NCBI GenBank assembly: GCA_937880125.1 | Contig: CALFLU010000090.1 | Span: 1 to 16,590, forward strand | Source of the DNA: an uncultured Eubacteriaceae bacterium | Lineage (GTDB): Bacteria > Bacillota > Clostridia > Eubacteriales > UBA1433 | DNA: 16,590 nucleotides | Direction of reading: 5' to 3' | Part shown: positions 1 through 8,131 of the stretch, piece by piece | How positions within the stretch are numbered: position 1 is the stretch's first letter | Layout: the number at the start of each line of letters is the position of its first letter | The notes under the pieces: model-generated | What the model was told of the DNA's origin: nothing | What the model saw: only the letters and a program-made list of their open reading frames with translations | The model's database searches: none | Position numbers and translations under genes: made by a program

Positions 1-2911
1 CAATATCATATGCCCAACCGTCTCCGCCAAAAATCCAGATGCTCTTTTTGCCGAGATAGTCTTTGTTATCTTTGATGGTCTTGAATTGTTTTTTAACATC
101 TTGCGCCTCTTTTTCAAGCGCCAAAAACGCCAGTGCTGCTTCATTGCTCTTTTCTGCATCTTCCATGTTGTCCAACCACGCCTGCGCAGCTTTTTTCACC
201 GATGCCGTCTTCGTCTTTTCAACAATTTGTTCCATATTTACTTTGATAAGCTCTCGCATCTGTTTTACGGCAACAGCCATGCCATAACCGTATTCCGCAT
301 TGTCTTCAAACAAGGAATTGGACCATGCCGGGCCTTTTCCTTCGGCGTTGACGGTATAGGGCATGCTCGGTGCACTTGCACCCCAAATCGAAGAACAACC
401 TGTGGCATTGGCCACAATCATTCTCTCTCCGCAATATTGCGTAATGTATTTTGCATAAGGGGTTTCTCCGCAACCGCCGCAAGCACCCGAAAACTCCAAT
501 AATGGTTGTACAAATTGGCTGTTTTTGATATTTGCGCGGTCCATGCCTTTGCTTTTGTCACTCAGACTCAGCGCATAGGTAAAGTTTGTTGCCTGATCCA
601 GCTGCTCTTCAAAAGGCTTCATAATCAGCGCCTTTGATTTTGACGGGCACACCTGTGCACAACTGCCGCAACCCGTGCAGTCTAAGGGTGAGACTTGCAC
701 ACGATATTGATAGCTTGCCAAGTCCTTGCCGATAGCTTTCACCGTTTCAAAGGTTTGCGGTGCAGATTTTGCTTCTTCATCAGATACCAAAAAGGTTCGG
801 ATTGCCGCATGGGGGCAAACAAAAGAACATCTGCCGCACTGAATGCAGTTTTGCGCTTGCCACTCGGGCACATTTGCGGCAATGCCGCGTTTTTCATAGG
901 CACTCGTTCCTGTGGGGAAGGTGCCGTCCGCGATACCGGCAAAAACCGAAACAGGCAAATCGTCGCCCTTTTTAGCCGCAATCGGTCTTAAAATATTTTC
1001 AATGAATTCGGGTTCCTTTTTGCCTTTTGCAGCCGGATCTTCTTTGGCATTGGCCCACTCTTTGTTAATTTTAACCTTTTGCAGCGACGTAATGCTCTGC
1101 TCAATGGCCGCCATATTCATATTGATAACTTTGTCGCCTTTTTTGCCGTAGCTGTCGATAACGGCTTCTTTTAAATATTTCACGGCTTCATCAAAATCAA
1201 TGACATTGGCCAATTTGAAGAACGCCGTTTGCATAATCATATTGATTCTGCCGCCCAGACCCAGGCTTTGCGCCAGTGCCGTTGCATCAATGATATAGAA
1301 ATTAATATTCTTTTCCGCCATGTATTTTTTCATACCGGCAGGCAATTTTTCATCCAACTCTTCCATTGTCCAAGAGGTATTCAGCAAGAATGTACCGCCC
1401 TTTTTGAGGCCGTCCAACAATGCAAACTGATACACATAAGACTGCATGGAGCAAGAGATGAAATCTGCTTCACTAATCAAGTAGGTGGAGCGAATCGGCG
1501 TTTTGCCGAAACGCAAGTGTGACACGGTCACGCCGCCGCTTTTTTTGCTGTCATATTCAAAATATCCCTGAGCATACATATCCGTTTTGTCACCGATGAT
1601 TTTAATCGCACTTTTGTTGGCTCCTACGGTGCCGTCACTGCCCAGTCCCCAAAATTTACAGCGAACGCTTCCTTTGTTTTCTGTGACGATTATTTTTTTA
1701 ATCGGCAGCGATTTATTGGTCACGTCATCGACAATACCGATGGTAAAGTCATCCTTGGGCTTTTTGGCTTTCAGATTTTCGTACACGGCAAGTACCTGCG
1801 AAGGCGTGGTGTCTTTTGAGCCGAGTCCGTATCTGCCGCCAACGATCATAGGCGCTTTTTCTTTATTGAAAAATACAGATTTAATATCCAAATACAGCGG
1901 CTCTCCCGGCGCGCCGGGCTCTTTGGTCCTGTCGAGTACCGCAATTTTTTGTACGCTTTTGGGCAGTACGCGAAGCAAATGCTTGGCGGAGAAGGGTCGA
2001 TAGAGGCGCACTTTCAGCAAGCCTACTTTTTCTCCTTTTTCGGCAAGGTAGTCTACGACTTCTTCAGCCGTTTCAACCACCGAACCCATGGCAATGATGA
2101 TTCTTTCCGCGTCTTTTGCGCCATAATATTCAAAGGGTTTATATTTTCTTCCCGTGATTTTGGCAAATTCATCCATATAATATTCAACTTTGTCGGCTAC
2201 CTCGTCATAGTGCGTGTTGACAGCCTCTCTGCATTGGAAGAATATGTCGGGGTTTTGTGCAGTTCCTTTTACAACGGGATGTTCGGGATTGAGACTGCGC
2301 GCCTTAAAGGCCTTTACCGCTTTCATATCCACGAGTTTTGCTAAATCTTTATAATCCAGCTCTTCAATCTTTTGCACTTCGTGACTGGTGCGAAATCCGT
2401 CAAAGAAATGCACAAAGGGGACAGATGTGGCAATGGAAGACAAGTGCGCAATAGCCGCCATATCCATTGATTCTTGCACGCTGTTTGATGCAAGAAAAGC
2501 AAAGCCGGTCTGTCGTGCCGCCATTACATCGGAGTGATCGCCAAAAATGCTCAACGCGTGTGAGGCAAGGGCGCGCGCCGTTACATGAAACACACCCGGA
2601 AGCATCTCTCCCGCTATTTTATACATATTGGGAATCATCAGCAACAGACCTTGTGAAGCTGTGAAGGTGCTGGTCAGTGCACCTGCGTTTAACGAACCGT
2701 GCACGGCACCTGCCGCGCCGCCTTCGCTCTGCATTTCAACGACTTTTACCTTTTGTCCAAAGATATTTTTTCTGTCGTAGGCAGACCACTCATCTACAAA
2801 TTCTGCCATGGGTGAAGAAGGCGTAATGGGAAATATAGCTGCTACTTCCGTAAAAGCATAAGCTGAATGCGCCGCTGCCGTATTTCCGTCCATCGTTTTC
2901 ATTTTAGACAT
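1..2911 (-). CDS. nifJ: Pyruvate:ferredoxin (flavodoxin) oxidoreductase, 3' end beyond window
   Basis: Catalyses CoA-dependent oxidative decarboxylation of pyruvate to acetyl-CoA and CO2, passing electrons to ferredoxin or flavodoxin in the cytoplasm. I translated the minus strand: an open frame of 970 codons starts at ATG 2911 and leaves the window without a stop; the family is usually about 1170-1200 residues, so roughly 200 are missing. The N-terminus has the pyruvate-binding domain (FPITPSSPMAEFVDEW, about residue 28). Two ferredoxin-type [4Fe-4S] motifs follow: Cys689/692/695/699 and Cys745/748/751/755. The TPP domain shows CGGCGE (Cys811, Cys814), Cys839 and GDGWAYDI at the edge. These positions match the single-chain homodimeric enzyme of Desulfovibrio africanus almost exactly. 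Start choice: GGAGG lies 5 bases upstream of the ATG. I found no convincing dedicated promoter in the 116 bases between it and rnpB, so read-through from rnpB is possible. Function is near certain. Confidence 0.97.
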   Translation of the reverse strand, partial: MSKMKTMDGNTAAAHSAYAFTEVAAIFPITPSSPMAEFVDEWSAYDRKNIFGQKVKVVEMQSEGGAAGAVHGSLNAGALTSTFTASQGLLLMIPNMYKIAGEMLPGVFHVTARALASHALSIFGDHSDVMAARQTGFAFLASNSVQESMDMAAIAHLSSIATSVPFVHFFDGFRTSHEVQKIEELDYKDLAKLVDMKAVKAFKARSLNPEHPVVKGTAQNPDIFFQCREAVNTHYDEVADKVEYYMDEFAKITGRKYKPFEYYGAKDAERIIIAMGSVVETAEEVVDYLAEKGEKVGLLKVRLYRPFSAKHLLRVLPKSVQKIAVLDRTKEPGAPGEPLYLDIKSVFFNKEKAPMIVGGRYGLGSKDTTPSQVLAVYENLKAKKPKDDFTIGIVDDVTNKSLPIKKIIVTENKGSVRCKFWGLGSDGTVGANKSAIKIIGDKTDMYAQGYFEYDSKKSGGVTVSHLRFGKTPIRSTYLISEADFISCSMQSYVYQFALLDGLKKGGTFLLNTSWTMEELDEKLPAGMKKYMAEKNINFYIIDATALAQSLGLGGRINMIMQTAFFKLANVIDFDEAVKYLKEAVIDSYGKKGDKVINMNMAAIEQSITSLQKVKINKEWANAKEDPAAKGKKEPEFIENILRPIAAKKGDDLPVSVFAGIADGTFPTGTSAYEKRGIAANVPEWQAQNCIQCGRCSFVCPHAAIRTFLVSDEEAKSAPQTFETVKAIGKDLASYQYRVQVSPLDCTGCGSCAQVCPSKSKALIMKPFEEQLDQATNFTYALSLSDKSKGMDRANIKNSQFVQPLLEFSGACGGCGETPYAKYITQYCGERMIVANATGCSSIWGASAPSMPYTVNAEGKGPAWSNSLFEDNAEYGYGMAVAVKQMRELIKVNMEQIVEKTKTASVKKAAQAWLDNMEDAEKSNEAALAFLALEKEAQDVKKQFKTIKDNKDYLGKKSIWIFGGDGWAYDI

Positions 2912-3037
2912 AATTTCCTCCTAAAACACTCTCTGTTTCTACCATTTATAATTCATGAATCACTTCAAGAATCGCTTAGAAAACTGTTTGGTTCTTCCTT
3001 GAGAATTGCAGGTACACGAAGAGTATAATCTAACAAA

Positions 3038-3381
3038 GAAGCATCTGCGAGCGAATAAGCCGAGTTCTGTATTAATGATCATCTATCTGAGCACATTGTC
3101 GCCAATATGCTTATGCGACCTACCACGAACCACAACGGGCCGCTGCTTCACGGTTCTTTCTTGGTCTTGCTCCGAATGGGGTTTACATGACATACAGTTA
3201 CCTGCACATCACGTGAGCTCTTACCTCACGCTTTCATCCTTACCGACAATGCGGCGGTTTGCTTTCTGTTGCACTTTCCTTAAAGTTGCCTTCACCGGAC
3301 GTTATCCGGCATTCTTGCCCTGTGGAGCTCGGACTTTCCTCACATTTTCATGCGCGATCAAATAGCTCGCAAATTGCTTTC
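3038..3381 (-). ncRNA. rnpB: RNase P RNA, bacterial class A
   Basis: Catalytic RNA of ribonuclease P, which matures the 5' ends of tRNAs. On the minus strand the conserved blocks appear in order: GAGGAAAGTCCGAGCTCC (P3/P4 side), ACAGGGCA, GGTAAGGATGAAAG and GGTAAGAGCTCAC in the specificity domain, CCCCATTCGGAGCAAGACCA (type-A pattern), GGTAGGTCGC, and ACAGAACTCGGCTTA near the 3' end. The ends are set by the P1 helix, where GCAATTTGCGAGC pairs with GCTCGCAGATGC. Length about 344 nt is normal. It sits downstream of an ideal promoter and upstream of the PFOR gene on the same strand. No clear intrinsic terminator follows the 3' end. Ends are accurate to a few bases. Confidence 0.95.
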
Positions 3382-3391
3382 AATAGTAGAA

Positions 3392-3420
3392 ATTATACAT
3401 AGTTCCCGCGTGGTTGTCAA
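3392..3420 (-). promoter_or_regulatory. Consensus sigma-A promoter of rnpB
   Basis: On the minus strand TTGACA (3420-3415) and TATAAT (3397-3392) are separated by exactly 17 bases, a perfect match to the housekeeping consensus. Transcription should start about 3385, only a few bases before the first paired base of the RNase P P1 helix. This matches constitutive, strong expression of rnpB. Confidence 0.9.
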
Positions 3421-3424
3421 AATA

Positions 3425-3725
3425 AATCCCTTACTAATACGTTTTCATTTCATGATTTTTCCGCTCAGCCGTTGAGAATCTATCCGCCCGTGCCTATTTC
3501 ATTCTATTTCTCTCATTTTTTTACATTTTCTGTATCTTTTCTTGTGTCGTTTTTCTACAGTTGTTCGTGCCTGTCTCAGCGTTTTGCTCTGTTTGCCAAT
3601 ACAGAATCCTTTAAACCGTTTTGTCTTTTTTGCACCATCTGTCCGTATTGGTTTTGAAAGCGCTTAAAGCACGCTTGGAGTGACGTACTTTGCGCAGCAT
3701 GCCGTAGGCTGCCTGTCTTGACGAT
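3425..3725. other. Gene-free pyrimidine-rich spacer
   Basis: About 300 bases between the rnpB promoter and the thrS promoter with no supported gene on either strand. The plus strand is unusually rich in T and C (for example 3496-3560). A 61-codon plus-strand frame (3472-3657) has no ribosome binding site and reads as Phe/Cys/Ser-rich, typical of chance translation of such DNA. The only structure seen is an imperfect inverted repeat, CCAATAC (3596-3602) with GTATTGG (3645-3651), plus a shorter GCAGC/GCTGC pair (about 3696-3714). No function assigned. Confidence 0.5.
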
Positions 3726-3732
3726 AAATGAT

Positions 3733-3760
3733 TTGACAATCCGCGGGAATGGTGTAAAAT
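3733..3760 (+). promoter_or_regulatory. thrS promoter
   Basis: TTGACA (3733-3738) and TAAAAT (3755-3760) with a 16-base spacer. The predicted start, about 3767, lies just before the first T-box leader elements, so it fits a leader of about 280 nt ahead of thrS. Confidence 0.8.
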
Positions 3761-3765
3761 GTTTT

Positions 3766-4012
3766 TATGACCTTATAGCCCGATATTATCCGATGAAAAA
3801 GACGAGTACTCTCAAAACCCCGACAGAGAAACCTGCAAGCGCTGAGAGCAGGTAGGTTCAGTAGTGAGACGAAAACCACTTTTAAGGAATGGCAGTACCC
3901 TGCCGGTGACACCGTTATCGTCAAGGAGCGGGCAGCTATGCTGCCAAAAAAGGTGGAACCGCGGATATTTTTCGTCCTTTGATTATAGATACTATATTCA
4001 AGGGATTTTTTT
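3766..4012 (+). promoter_or_regulatory. T-box riboswitch (threonyl) with terminator
   Basis: A tRNA-sensing leader that lets transcription continue when tRNA-Thr is uncharged. Stem I begins with the usual GATGAAAAAG and an AGTA element (about 3792-3813), and the conserved AGAGA/GCTGAGAGC distal elements follow. The likely specifier codon is ACC (3875-3877), a threonine codon, followed by the purine A and by CTTTT, which can pair with AAAAG at the stem base. The T-box signature AGGTGGAACCGCGG is at 3951-3964. AAAGG and CCTTT can close the antiterminator. The bound tRNA would have a GGU anticodon. The T-box bulge TGGA predicts a U discriminator base on the tRNA. Recognition of the class is secure; the specifier register is inferred without folding software. 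Confidence 0.93.
3975..4012 (+). terminator. T-box intrinsic terminator upstream of thrS
   Basis: Hairpin 3975-3988 / 3992-4005: 14 pairs with one T-T mismatch and one G-T pair, a three-base loop, then seven T. Its 5' arm includes the CCTTT that also closes the antiterminator, which gives the mutually exclusive switch expected of a T-box. It also rules out translation starts upstream of it. Confidence 0.88.
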
Positions 4013-4026
4013 ATGTGAACAAACTC

Positions 4027-4034
4027 AAAGGAGG
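4027..4034 (+). promoter_or_regulatory. Ribosome binding site fixing the thrS start
   Basis: AAAGGAGG, 12 bases before ATG 4047. It is the only strong ribosome binding site between the leader terminator and the conserved N-terminus, and it discards the in-frame ATG at 3864 inside the T-box. Confidence 0.8.
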
Positions 4035-4046
4035 CAGTATAGTATA

Positions 4047-5954
4047 ATGATTAACATTACTTTAAAAGACAATACGGTTTTGCAAGAAGAAAACAAAACG
4101 ACTGTTTATGACGTTGCAAAGCAAATCAGCCCTTCTCTTGCGCGCAATGCGCTCGCAGGATTATTCAACGGCAAAGCCGTCGATTTGACTACCCCTCTTA
4201 GCGAAGACGGCACACTTGAAATATTGACCTTTGATGACGAAGAAGGCAAGCACGCCTTTTGGCATACTACTTCGCACGTTTTGGCGCAGGCGGTCAAACG
4301 CCTTTATCCCGATGCGCAGCTGGCCATTGGGCCCGCCATTGAAAACGGCTTTTATTATGATTTTGACGTAACACACCCTTTTGTTCCCGAAGATTTGGCT
4401 AAGATTGAAGCCGAAATGAAAAAAATCATCAAAGAAAACTATCACCCGACGCGAATGGAACTTTGTCGCAGCGACGCACTGGACTATTTCGAAACACATA
4501 ACGAACCCTATAAAGTGGAGCTCACTGAGGCTATTGAAGAAGGTCAAACCATCAGTTTGTATGAACAGGGTGATTTTACGGACTTGTGCGCAGGCCCCCA
4601 TTTATATGACTTATCCCCCATCAAAGCCTTCAAACTCACGTCCATTGCGGGCGCCTATTGGCGCGGCAGCGAAGACAATCGCATGCTGCAACGCATTTAC
4701 GGCATTTCTTTTCCCAAGCAGAGCATGCTGGACGAATATTTGACACTCCTTGAAGAAGCCAAAAAAAGAGATCACCGTAAACTGGGCAAAGAGCTGGATT
4801 TGTTTTCCGTCATGGACGAAGGTCCGGGATTTCCTTTTTTTCATCCGAATGGTATGATTTTGCGCAACGAATTGGAAAATTTTTGGCGAATCGAACACGC
4901 CAGACGCGGCTACAGCGAAGTGCGCACACCCATTATGCTGGATTCAGAACTTTGGAAGCAGTCGGGGCACTGGCAAAATTATAAAGACAACATGTATTTT
5001 TCCGAAATTGACGACCGCACTTTTGCGCTCAAGCCGATGAACTGCCCGGGATCCATGCTCTTATACAAGCGAAAAATGCACTCCTACCGCGATTTGCCGC
5101 TGCGTGTGGGCGAGTTGGGTATTGTGCACCGCCACGAGCTTTCCGGCACGCTGCACGGGTTGATGCGTGTGAGAAACTTTACCCAGGATGATGCCCATAT
5201 TTTTATGACACCGGATCAAATCAAGGATGAAATTATCGGCGTCATGGATTTGATTGATGATTTTTATTCTATTTTCGGATTTGAGTACCGCATTGAGCTT
5301 TCTACACGCCCTGAAAAATTTATCGGTGATGTCGCCTCTTGGGATATCGCCACGGATGCACTGAAAGCCGCATTGGAAAGCAAAGGAAAAGACTTCGTTA
5401 TCAACGAAGGCGACGGTGCTTTTTATGGTCCGAAGATTGACTTTCACTTAAAAGACAGCCTCAACAGAACCTGGCAATGCGGCACGATTCAGCTGGACTT
5501 TCAAATGCCTGAGCGCTTTGACCTCACCTATGTGGGTGCTGACGGTGAAAAACATCGTCCCATCGTGATTCATACCGTTACCTATGGTTCCATCGAGCGC
5601 TTTATCGCGATTTTAACGGAACATTTTGCAGGGGCTTTTCCCCTTTGGCTCTCGCCTGTGCAGTGCATCTTTATTCCTGTCTCCCCTGAGTTCAACGATT
5701 ATGCATCTCAATTGCAGCGGCATTATCGCGATGCCGGCCTGCGCTGCGAGACAGATGAGCGCAATGAAAAAATGGGATACAAAATCCGCGAAGCGCAGAT
5801 GAAAAAAATCCCCTATATGTTGGTCGTGGGCCAAAAAGAGGTGGACAGTCAGACCGTTTCGGTACGCAGTCGCAAAGAAAACAATGCCGGTGTGTTTGAC
5901 GCCAACGAATTTTTGGAAAAAATGAAAGAAGAAATTGCCACAAAGACCTATTGA
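4047..5954 (+). CDS. thrS: Threonine--tRNA ligase
   Basis: Charges tRNA-Thr with threonine in the cytoplasm. From ATG 4047 the protein has 635 residues, the usual size. Order of domains: N-terminal TGS domain (about 1-60); editing domain with HTTSH (His73, His77) and Cys181/His185, the site that removes mischarged serine; class II catalytic core with zinc ligands Cys333, His384 and His509, and the motif 2 region VRNFTQDDAHIF (375-386); C-terminal anticodon-binding domain (about 535-635). These residues sit within two positions of the Escherichia coli enzyme. The frame stays open upstream to 3864, but that stretch is T-box RNA, so the ATG after AAAGGAGG is taken as the start. It is a single-gene transcript, controlled by the threonine T-box and ended by the hairpin at 5965-5999. 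Confidence 0.98.
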   Translation: MINITLKDNTVLQEENKTTVYDVAKQISPSLARNALAGLFNGKAVDLTTPLSEDGTLEILTFDDEEGKHAFWHTTSHVLAQAVKRLYPDAQLAIGPAIENGFYYDFDVTHPFVPEDLAKIEAEMKKIIKENYHPTRMELCRSDALDYFETHNEPYKVELTEAIEEGQTISLYEQGDFTDLCAGPHLYDLSPIKAFKLTSIAGAYWRGSEDNRMLQRIYGISFPKQSMLDEYLTLLEEAKKRDHRKLGKELDLFSVMDEGPGFPFFHPNGMILRNELENFWRIEHARRGYSEVRTPIMLDSELWKQSGHWQNYKDNMYFSEIDDRTFALKPMNCPGSMLLYKRKMHSYRDLPLRVGELGIVHRHELSGTLHGLMRVRNFTQDDAHIFMTPDQIKDEIIGVMDLIDDFYSIFGFEYRIELSTRPEKFIGDVASWDIATDALKAALESKGKDFVINEGDGAFYGPKIDFHLKDSLNRTWQCGTIQLDFQMPERFDLTYVGADGEKHRPIVIHTVTYGSIERFIAILTEHFAGAFPLWLSPVQCIFIPVSPEFNDYASQLQRHYRDAGLRCETDERNEKMGYKIREAQMKKIPYMLVVGQKEVDSQTVSVRSRKENNAGVFDANEFLEKMKEEIATKTY

Positions 5955-5964
5955 CAAAAAAGAT

Positions 5965-5999
5965 AAAAAACGGGAAAGCATCATGCTTTCCCGTTTTTT
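5965..5999. terminator. Bidirectional terminator between thrS and glmM
   Basis: A perfect inverted repeat: ACGGGAAAGCA (5970-5980), loop TCA, TGCTTTCCCGT (5984-5994), flanked by A6 on the left and T6 on the right. It therefore has a U-tract in both directions and can stop the convergent thrS and glmM transcripts. The thrS stop is 10 bases before it and the glmM stop is 78 bases on the other side. Confidence 0.93.
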
Positions 6000-6077
6000 C
6001 ATTCGAATTTTTTTATACAGTGATTTTTTACCCATCAAGCCTTTTGTCACAATTGTTTGTGCTGTGAGGTTTGATTT

Positions 6078-7415
6078 TTAACTCAATCGCTCTTTTACAA
6101 TATCGGCCAATTCCTGGGCAAGTCTGCTGATTTGCTCAAAATCTCTGCCTTCAATCATCACACGAATCAATGCCTCAGTACCGCTGGGTCGCAGCAATAC
6201 ACGCCCGGTTTCTTTCAGTTCGTCTTCCGCTTTTTTTACCGCCTCGGCAATGACTTCATCACTTTGAAACTCTTTTTTCTTTTCATTGGATACATGCACA
6301 TTCAGCAGGGTTTGCGGATAGTTTGCGTAGGATTGATTGCATTGTTCAAACGTTTGGCCATTTCTTTTAATGGCACTCAACAGGCGCATTGTCGTAAGTA
6401 GGCCGTCGCCCGTGGAATTGTATTCTTTGATAATCACGTGCCCGCTCTGCTCTCCGCCCAATCCGTAATTGTCTTTGAGCATGGCTTCAATGACGTATCT
6501 GTCCCCTACTTTTGTGATGGCAGTGCCGATACCTTCTTCTTCCAAGGCGCGAAGAAATCCCAAATTGCTCATCACCGTTGCCACCACGCGGTTGTTGATA
6601 AGTTTGCCTTGCTTTTGCATATCTTTTGCAAGCAGGTACATGATTTTGTCCCCGTCTATTTCATTGCCTTTTTCGTCAATCAACAGCACTCTGTCTCCGT
6701 CGCCATCAAAGGCAATGCCTGCATCTGCGCTATGCTCTTTTACGGCCTCTTTCAACGTATCCAGATGGGTTGAACCGCAGTTTTTGTTGATGTTGAAACC
6801 GTCGTTTTTGTCGCCGATAAAAACCACATCCGCCTTCAGTGCGGCAAAAACGCGCTTTGCCGCCTCCACAGTTGCCCCGTTTGCACAGTCGACAATCAAT
6901 TTCCATCCGCTAAAATCATCATCGGCACAAGACAAAATAAAGTCCACATACTGTTCCAGACCTTCACGATAGACGCGCGTTCTGCCGATGGAATCTTTGT
7001 CGCAGCCTGCCATGTCGCTTTGCATCATGGCTTCGACCTCATCTTCCACTTCATCAGGCAGCTTTAGTCCTTCACGGCTGAAAAACTTAATTCCGTTGTG
7101 ATCATAGGGATTGTGTGACGCCGAGATTACAACACCGGCAGAGGCTTTGAGTTGCTGCGTAATGATTGCAACCGCCGGGGTGGGTGCAACCCCTAATTTG
7201 ATTACATCGCCGCCCTGGGCCATGATGCCCGCACACAGGGCTTCTTCAAGCATGTCGCCCGAAATGCGACTGTCTTTTCCGATGACAAAAACAGGATGTT
7301 TGTCCTCGCGTTTTACTATTTCACAGGCAGCGCGACCCAGCTGCATAGCCAAATCGCATGTTAAAAATTCGTTTGCAATGCCGCGCACACCATCTGTTCC
7401 AAATAATCTTGCCAT
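6078..7415 (-). CDS. glmM: Phosphoglucosamine mutase
   Basis: Interconverts glucosamine-6-phosphate and glucosamine-1-phosphate, the step that feeds UDP-GlcNAc into peptidoglycan and other cell-wall polymers; cytoplasmic. The 445-residue protein has the family's usual length. It starts with MARLFGTDGVRG, carries the phosphoserine loop ISASHNPYDHNG (active Ser100), the metal-binding DGDGDR (237-242), the sugar-binding GEQSGH (321-326) and the phosphate-binding RPSGTEALIR (409-418). These are GlmM features rather than generic phosphomannomutase ones. The ATG at 7415 is preceded by GGTGG with a short spacer of three bases, and the conserved N-terminus begins right there. It is monocistronic, driven by an extended -10 promoter and divergent from the PspC operon. 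The usual neighbours (cdaA, ybbR, glmS) are absent here. Confidence 0.97.
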   Translation of the reverse strand: MARLFGTDGVRGIANEFLTCDLAMQLGRAACEIVKREDKHPVFVIGKDSRISGDMLEEALCAGIMAQGGDVIKLGVAPTPAVAIITQQLKASAGVVISASHNPYDHNGIKFFSREGLKLPDEVEDEVEAMMQSDMAGCDKDSIGRTRVYREGLEQYVDFILSCADDDFSGWKLIVDCANGATVEAAKRVFAALKADVVFIGDKNDGFNINKNCGSTHLDTLKEAVKEHSADAGIAFDGDGDRVLLIDEKGNEIDGDKIMYLLAKDMQKQGKLINNRVVATVMSNLGFLRALEEEGIGTAITKVGDRYVIEAMLKDNYGLGGEQSGHVIIKEYNSTGDGLLTTMRLLSAIKRNGQTFEQCNQSYANYPQTLLNVHVSNEKKKEFQSDEVIAEAVKKAEDELKETGRVLLRPSGTEALIRVMIEGRDFEQISRLAQELADIVKERLS

Positions 7416-7444
7416 ATTCCACCATCCATTATTAATATCCTTGC

Positions 7445-7453
7445 ATTATACCA
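7445..7453 (-). promoter_or_regulatory. glmM promoter, extended -10
   Basis: Minus strand TGGTATAAT: perfect TATAAT (7450-7445) preceded by the TGN extension. No good -35 is seen at 16-18 bases, as is usual for extended -10 promoters. Start predicted near 7438, giving a leader of about 23 nt. Confidence 0.65.
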
Positions 7454-7532
7454 TATTCTCATTTTCTTGCGCTTACTTTATGATTTAATTGTTAAATAAT
7501 ATTTCTTTAATACATTTTTAATGATACACTTT

Positions 7533-7538
7533 TATACT
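7533..7538 (+). promoter_or_regulatory. Possible -10 of the pspC-liaF-like operon
   Basis: TATACT lies 37 bases ahead of ATG 7576 in the divergent intergenic region. There is no recognisable sigma-A -35 at the right distance, so the promoter may need an activator or an alternative sigma factor. A small inverted repeat, CGTAA/TTACG (7544-7548, 7559-7563), lies between it and the ribosome binding site. Weak call. Confidence 0.35.
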
Positions 7539-7575
7539 GATAGCGTAAGAAAAAACCATTACGAGGAGATAATAA

Positions 7576-8130
7576 ATGAAAAAAACCTTGGTTCGTTCCA
7601 GCAGAGATAAAAAAATTTCGGGTGTTTGCGGTGGTTTGGCAAACTATTTAAATATTGATTCTACATTGATTCGTATCGCCTTTGTGTTGTTTACCTTTGT
7701 GGGCGGTTTTGGATTATTGCTGTATATTATTGCAATTCTCTTAATGCCCATGGACTATGAGGTTCATGCCGACCCGTTGAAAAACACCACTTATGCGCAA
7801 ACAAATGCGCCAAACTCGGCACATACTTCGACCACCACCGAACAAGAAGCCGCTGCAACAGACTCTGCTGCGTCAAATGCAGATACTGATCCGTCTGCAA
7901 GCCACACACAGCAAAATACCTCTTTCACAGACTTTGCGCAGCCTGCTTCTTCTGAGACATCTTCTTCCAAAAAATCCCCCGGTGCTTCGGTCACCATCGG
8001 TATTGCGCTCATCACCATCGGTTTAGTTTTTTTGGCTGGCATCTTTTTTCCGCAGTTTAATGTCAGAATCCTCTTTGCTGCAGGCATTGTTGCCTTGGGT
8101 GTATTGTTTATAACCCGAGGAGGAAAATAA
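7576..8130 (+). CDS. PspC-domain membrane protein
   Basis: Small membrane protein of 184 residues. Residues 1-58 form a PspC domain: a basic N-terminus, the family hallmark GVCGGLANYLNID (16-28) and a membrane segment (about 34-57). Residues about 62-130 are a Ser/Thr/Ala-rich, low-complexity linker, and two more hydrophobic segments (about 137-153 and 159-178) end the protein. PspC proteins sense or relay envelope stress, in Proteobacteria with PspA/PspB and in Bacillota often beside LiaF-like proteins. GAGGAG (7563-7568) precedes the ATG. The stop is one base before the next ATG, and that gene's ribosome binding site lies inside this one, so they are one operon and probably translationally coupled. 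No PspA or two-component genes are near, so the role as sensor is inferred. Confidence 0.85.
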   Translation: MKKTLVRSSRDKKISGVCGGLANYLNIDSTLIRIAFVLFTFVGGFGLLLYIIAILLMPMDYEVHADPLKNTTYAQTNAPNSAHTSTTTEQEAAATDSAASNADTDPSASHTQQNTSFTDFAQPASSETSSSKKSPGASVTIGIALITIGLVFLAGIFFPQFNVRILFAAGIVALGVLFITRGGK

Positions 8131-8131
8131 A

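Noticed and set aside
1587..2344. Plus-strand frames opposite the PFOR gene
   Set aside because: The minus strand encodes conserved PFOR throughout; these are antisense shadows.
3006..3365. Plus-strand 119-codon frame
   Set aside because: It is antisense to the RNase P RNA and has no ribosome binding site or recognisable family.
3472..3657. Plus-strand 61-codon Phe/Cys-rich frame
   Set aside because: No ribosome binding site; composition is what T/C-rich DNA gives by chance.
3864..4046. In-frame upstream extension of thrS
   Set aside because: It translates the T-box and its terminator, has no ribosome binding site, and ThrS from ATG 4047 already has the full family length.
5613..6050. Minus-strand 145-codon frame at the thrS 3' end
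   Set aside because: It runs antisense to the conserved ThrS C-terminus and through the bidirectional terminator.
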